DNA of 50,944 nt from Bdellovibrionales bacterium GWB1_55_8. Its GTDB lineage: Bacteria > Bdellovibrionota > UBA1018. Numbering within the stretch: the stretch's first letter is position 1; every line of letters begins with the position of its first letter. Positions 50,330 to 50,944 of this stretch are shown here, in pieces. The notes under the pieces are model-generated. The model saw nothing but the letters and a program-made list of their open reading frames with translations. It was not told the DNA's origin and made no database searches. Both the position numbers and the translations under genes were made by a program. The DNA is taken from contig MEPR01000040.1 in assembly GCA_001769835.1 (NCBI GenBank), positions 1-50,944 of the forward strand, given 5' to 3'.

Positions 50330-50944
50330 GTGAAATTCATCGCTTTCATTTGCCTATTCGCGGGCATTTTGCAGATCGGACTCTTAACTGGGTGCCGAAC
50401 TTCGGTCACAGTCGTCACACCGGAATTGGGTACGTCTCCCGAAAGTTCGGTGCAGACGGCCCCGACACCGACCCCTGAGACAACTCCGACCTTCGAGCCT
50501 GCGAAAGCGTTCCCCGGCGCAGTGGGTTTAGGATCCAACAGCTTGGGTGGACGCGGCGGAGCCGTGATTAAAGTCACCAACCTGAACGATAGCGGTCCGG
50601 GCAGTCTCCGAGAAGCCTTAGCGGCTTTGGGGCCTCGTATTGTCGTTTTTGATGTCTCTGGAAATATCAATCTGACATCGATCCTCACTATTACTGAGCC
50701 TTACGTCACAATAGCCGGGCAGACTTCGCCTGGAGGAATCGCTGTTTCAGGCAAGCAGTTTAACATCGGAACACATGACGTCATCGTCCGCCACATGAGG
50801 TTCCGTTCGGGTGGACACGAGTACGACGGCAATGACAGCGATGGCGACAGCCTGTCGATCTGGGGACAGTTTTGGGGAGGAAACCCCGTTTACAACGTCA
50901 TTGTCGATAAATCCTCGATCACTTGGGGCACCGATGAAACGTTT
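50330..50944 (+). CDS. Pectate-lyase-like lipoprotein, N-terminal part (runs off the window)
   Basis: Only the first 205 codons are present. GTG 50330 starts a lipoprotein signal (AFICLFAGILQIGLLTGC, lipobox LTGC) followed by a Pro/Thr/Glu linker (TAPTPTPETTPTFEP). Then comes the start of a right-handed beta-helix of the PL1 pectate lyase type: FPGAVGLGSNSLGGRGGAV, VTNLNDSGPGSLREAL, RIVVFDVSG, VTIAGQTSPGGIAV, VIVRHMRFRSG and SSITWGTDE. Such enzymes cleave polygalacturonate by beta-elimination with calcium; the catalytic Arg lies beyond the window. AAGGGG lies 9 bases before the GTG. Confidence 0.82.
   Translation, partial: MKFIAFICLFAGILQIGLLTGCRTSVTVVTPELGTSPESSVQTAPTPTPETTPTFEPAKAFPGAVGLGSNSLGGRGGAVIKVTNLNDSGPGSLREALAALGPRIVVFDVSGNINLTSILTITEPYVTIAGQTSPGGIAVSGKQFNIGTHDVIVRHMRFRSGGHEYDGNDSDGDSLSIWGQFWGGNPVYNVIVDKSSITWGTDETF

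Overview
The window reads as chromosomal DNA of a Gram-negative bacterium. It encodes an Omp85/TamA-like outer-membrane protein with a TamB-like partner, several lipoproteins with clear lipoboxes, a periplasmic alpha-2-macroglobulin with a PBP1C, and AceK. The mix of many secreted or lipid-anchored proteins of no recognisable family, a signal-peptide-bearing phospholipase D, Spy/LTxxQ and RCC1 proteins would suit Bdellovibrionota or a related deltaproteobacterial lineage. That placement is inference from gene content only; no rRNA or tRNA gene is visible. I see no CRISPR array, transposase, integrase or prophage module, and no gene-free stretch longer than about 250 bp.

Layout. 1-5016: ornithine/proline block with the start of proC (-), an iron-sulfur protein, a COG2403 P-loop protein and ornithine carbamoyltransferase (+), then ornithine aminotransferase (-) across a bidirectional terminator. 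Together OTC, RocD and ProC would connect citrulline, ornithine and proline. 5058-12035: prohibitin-like protein with a small membrane partner, a lipoprotein, then tamA-tamB with a secreted follower. 12154-16684: Slt-type lytic transglycosylase, an RMD1/DUF155-like protein, a single-domain response regulator and TcdA. 16700-19857 (-): a four-gene run of Spy-like protein, ECF sigma factor, probable anti-sigma factor and exported phospholipase D, preceded by an ECF-like promoter. 20022-22060: two small secreted proteins flanking an HTH regulator. 22143-25422: peroxide defence, ahpC-ahpD divergent from oxyR, with an OxyR-like site over the oxyR start and a membrane acyltransferase coupled to oxyR. 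25495-29504: two tandem beta-lactamase-like proteins and aceK. 29676-32771: a secreted His/Cys caspase-like protein, DoxX and a PAS histidine kinase. 32756-39096: a secreted protein with a possible ADP-ribosyltransferase-like C-terminus plus a lipoprotein (-), divergent from an RCC1 lipoprotein of 14 repeats. 39208-47456: alpha-2-macroglobulin and pbpC. 47433-50944: an OFA-type MFS transporter, two exported proteins and the start of a pectate-lyase-like lipoprotein.

The strand changes often. Four convergent gene pairs overlap at their 3' ends by 14 to 38 bp. Most starts given here were chosen from Shine-Dalgarno sequences, signal peptides or family N-termini and are shorter than the longest open frame.
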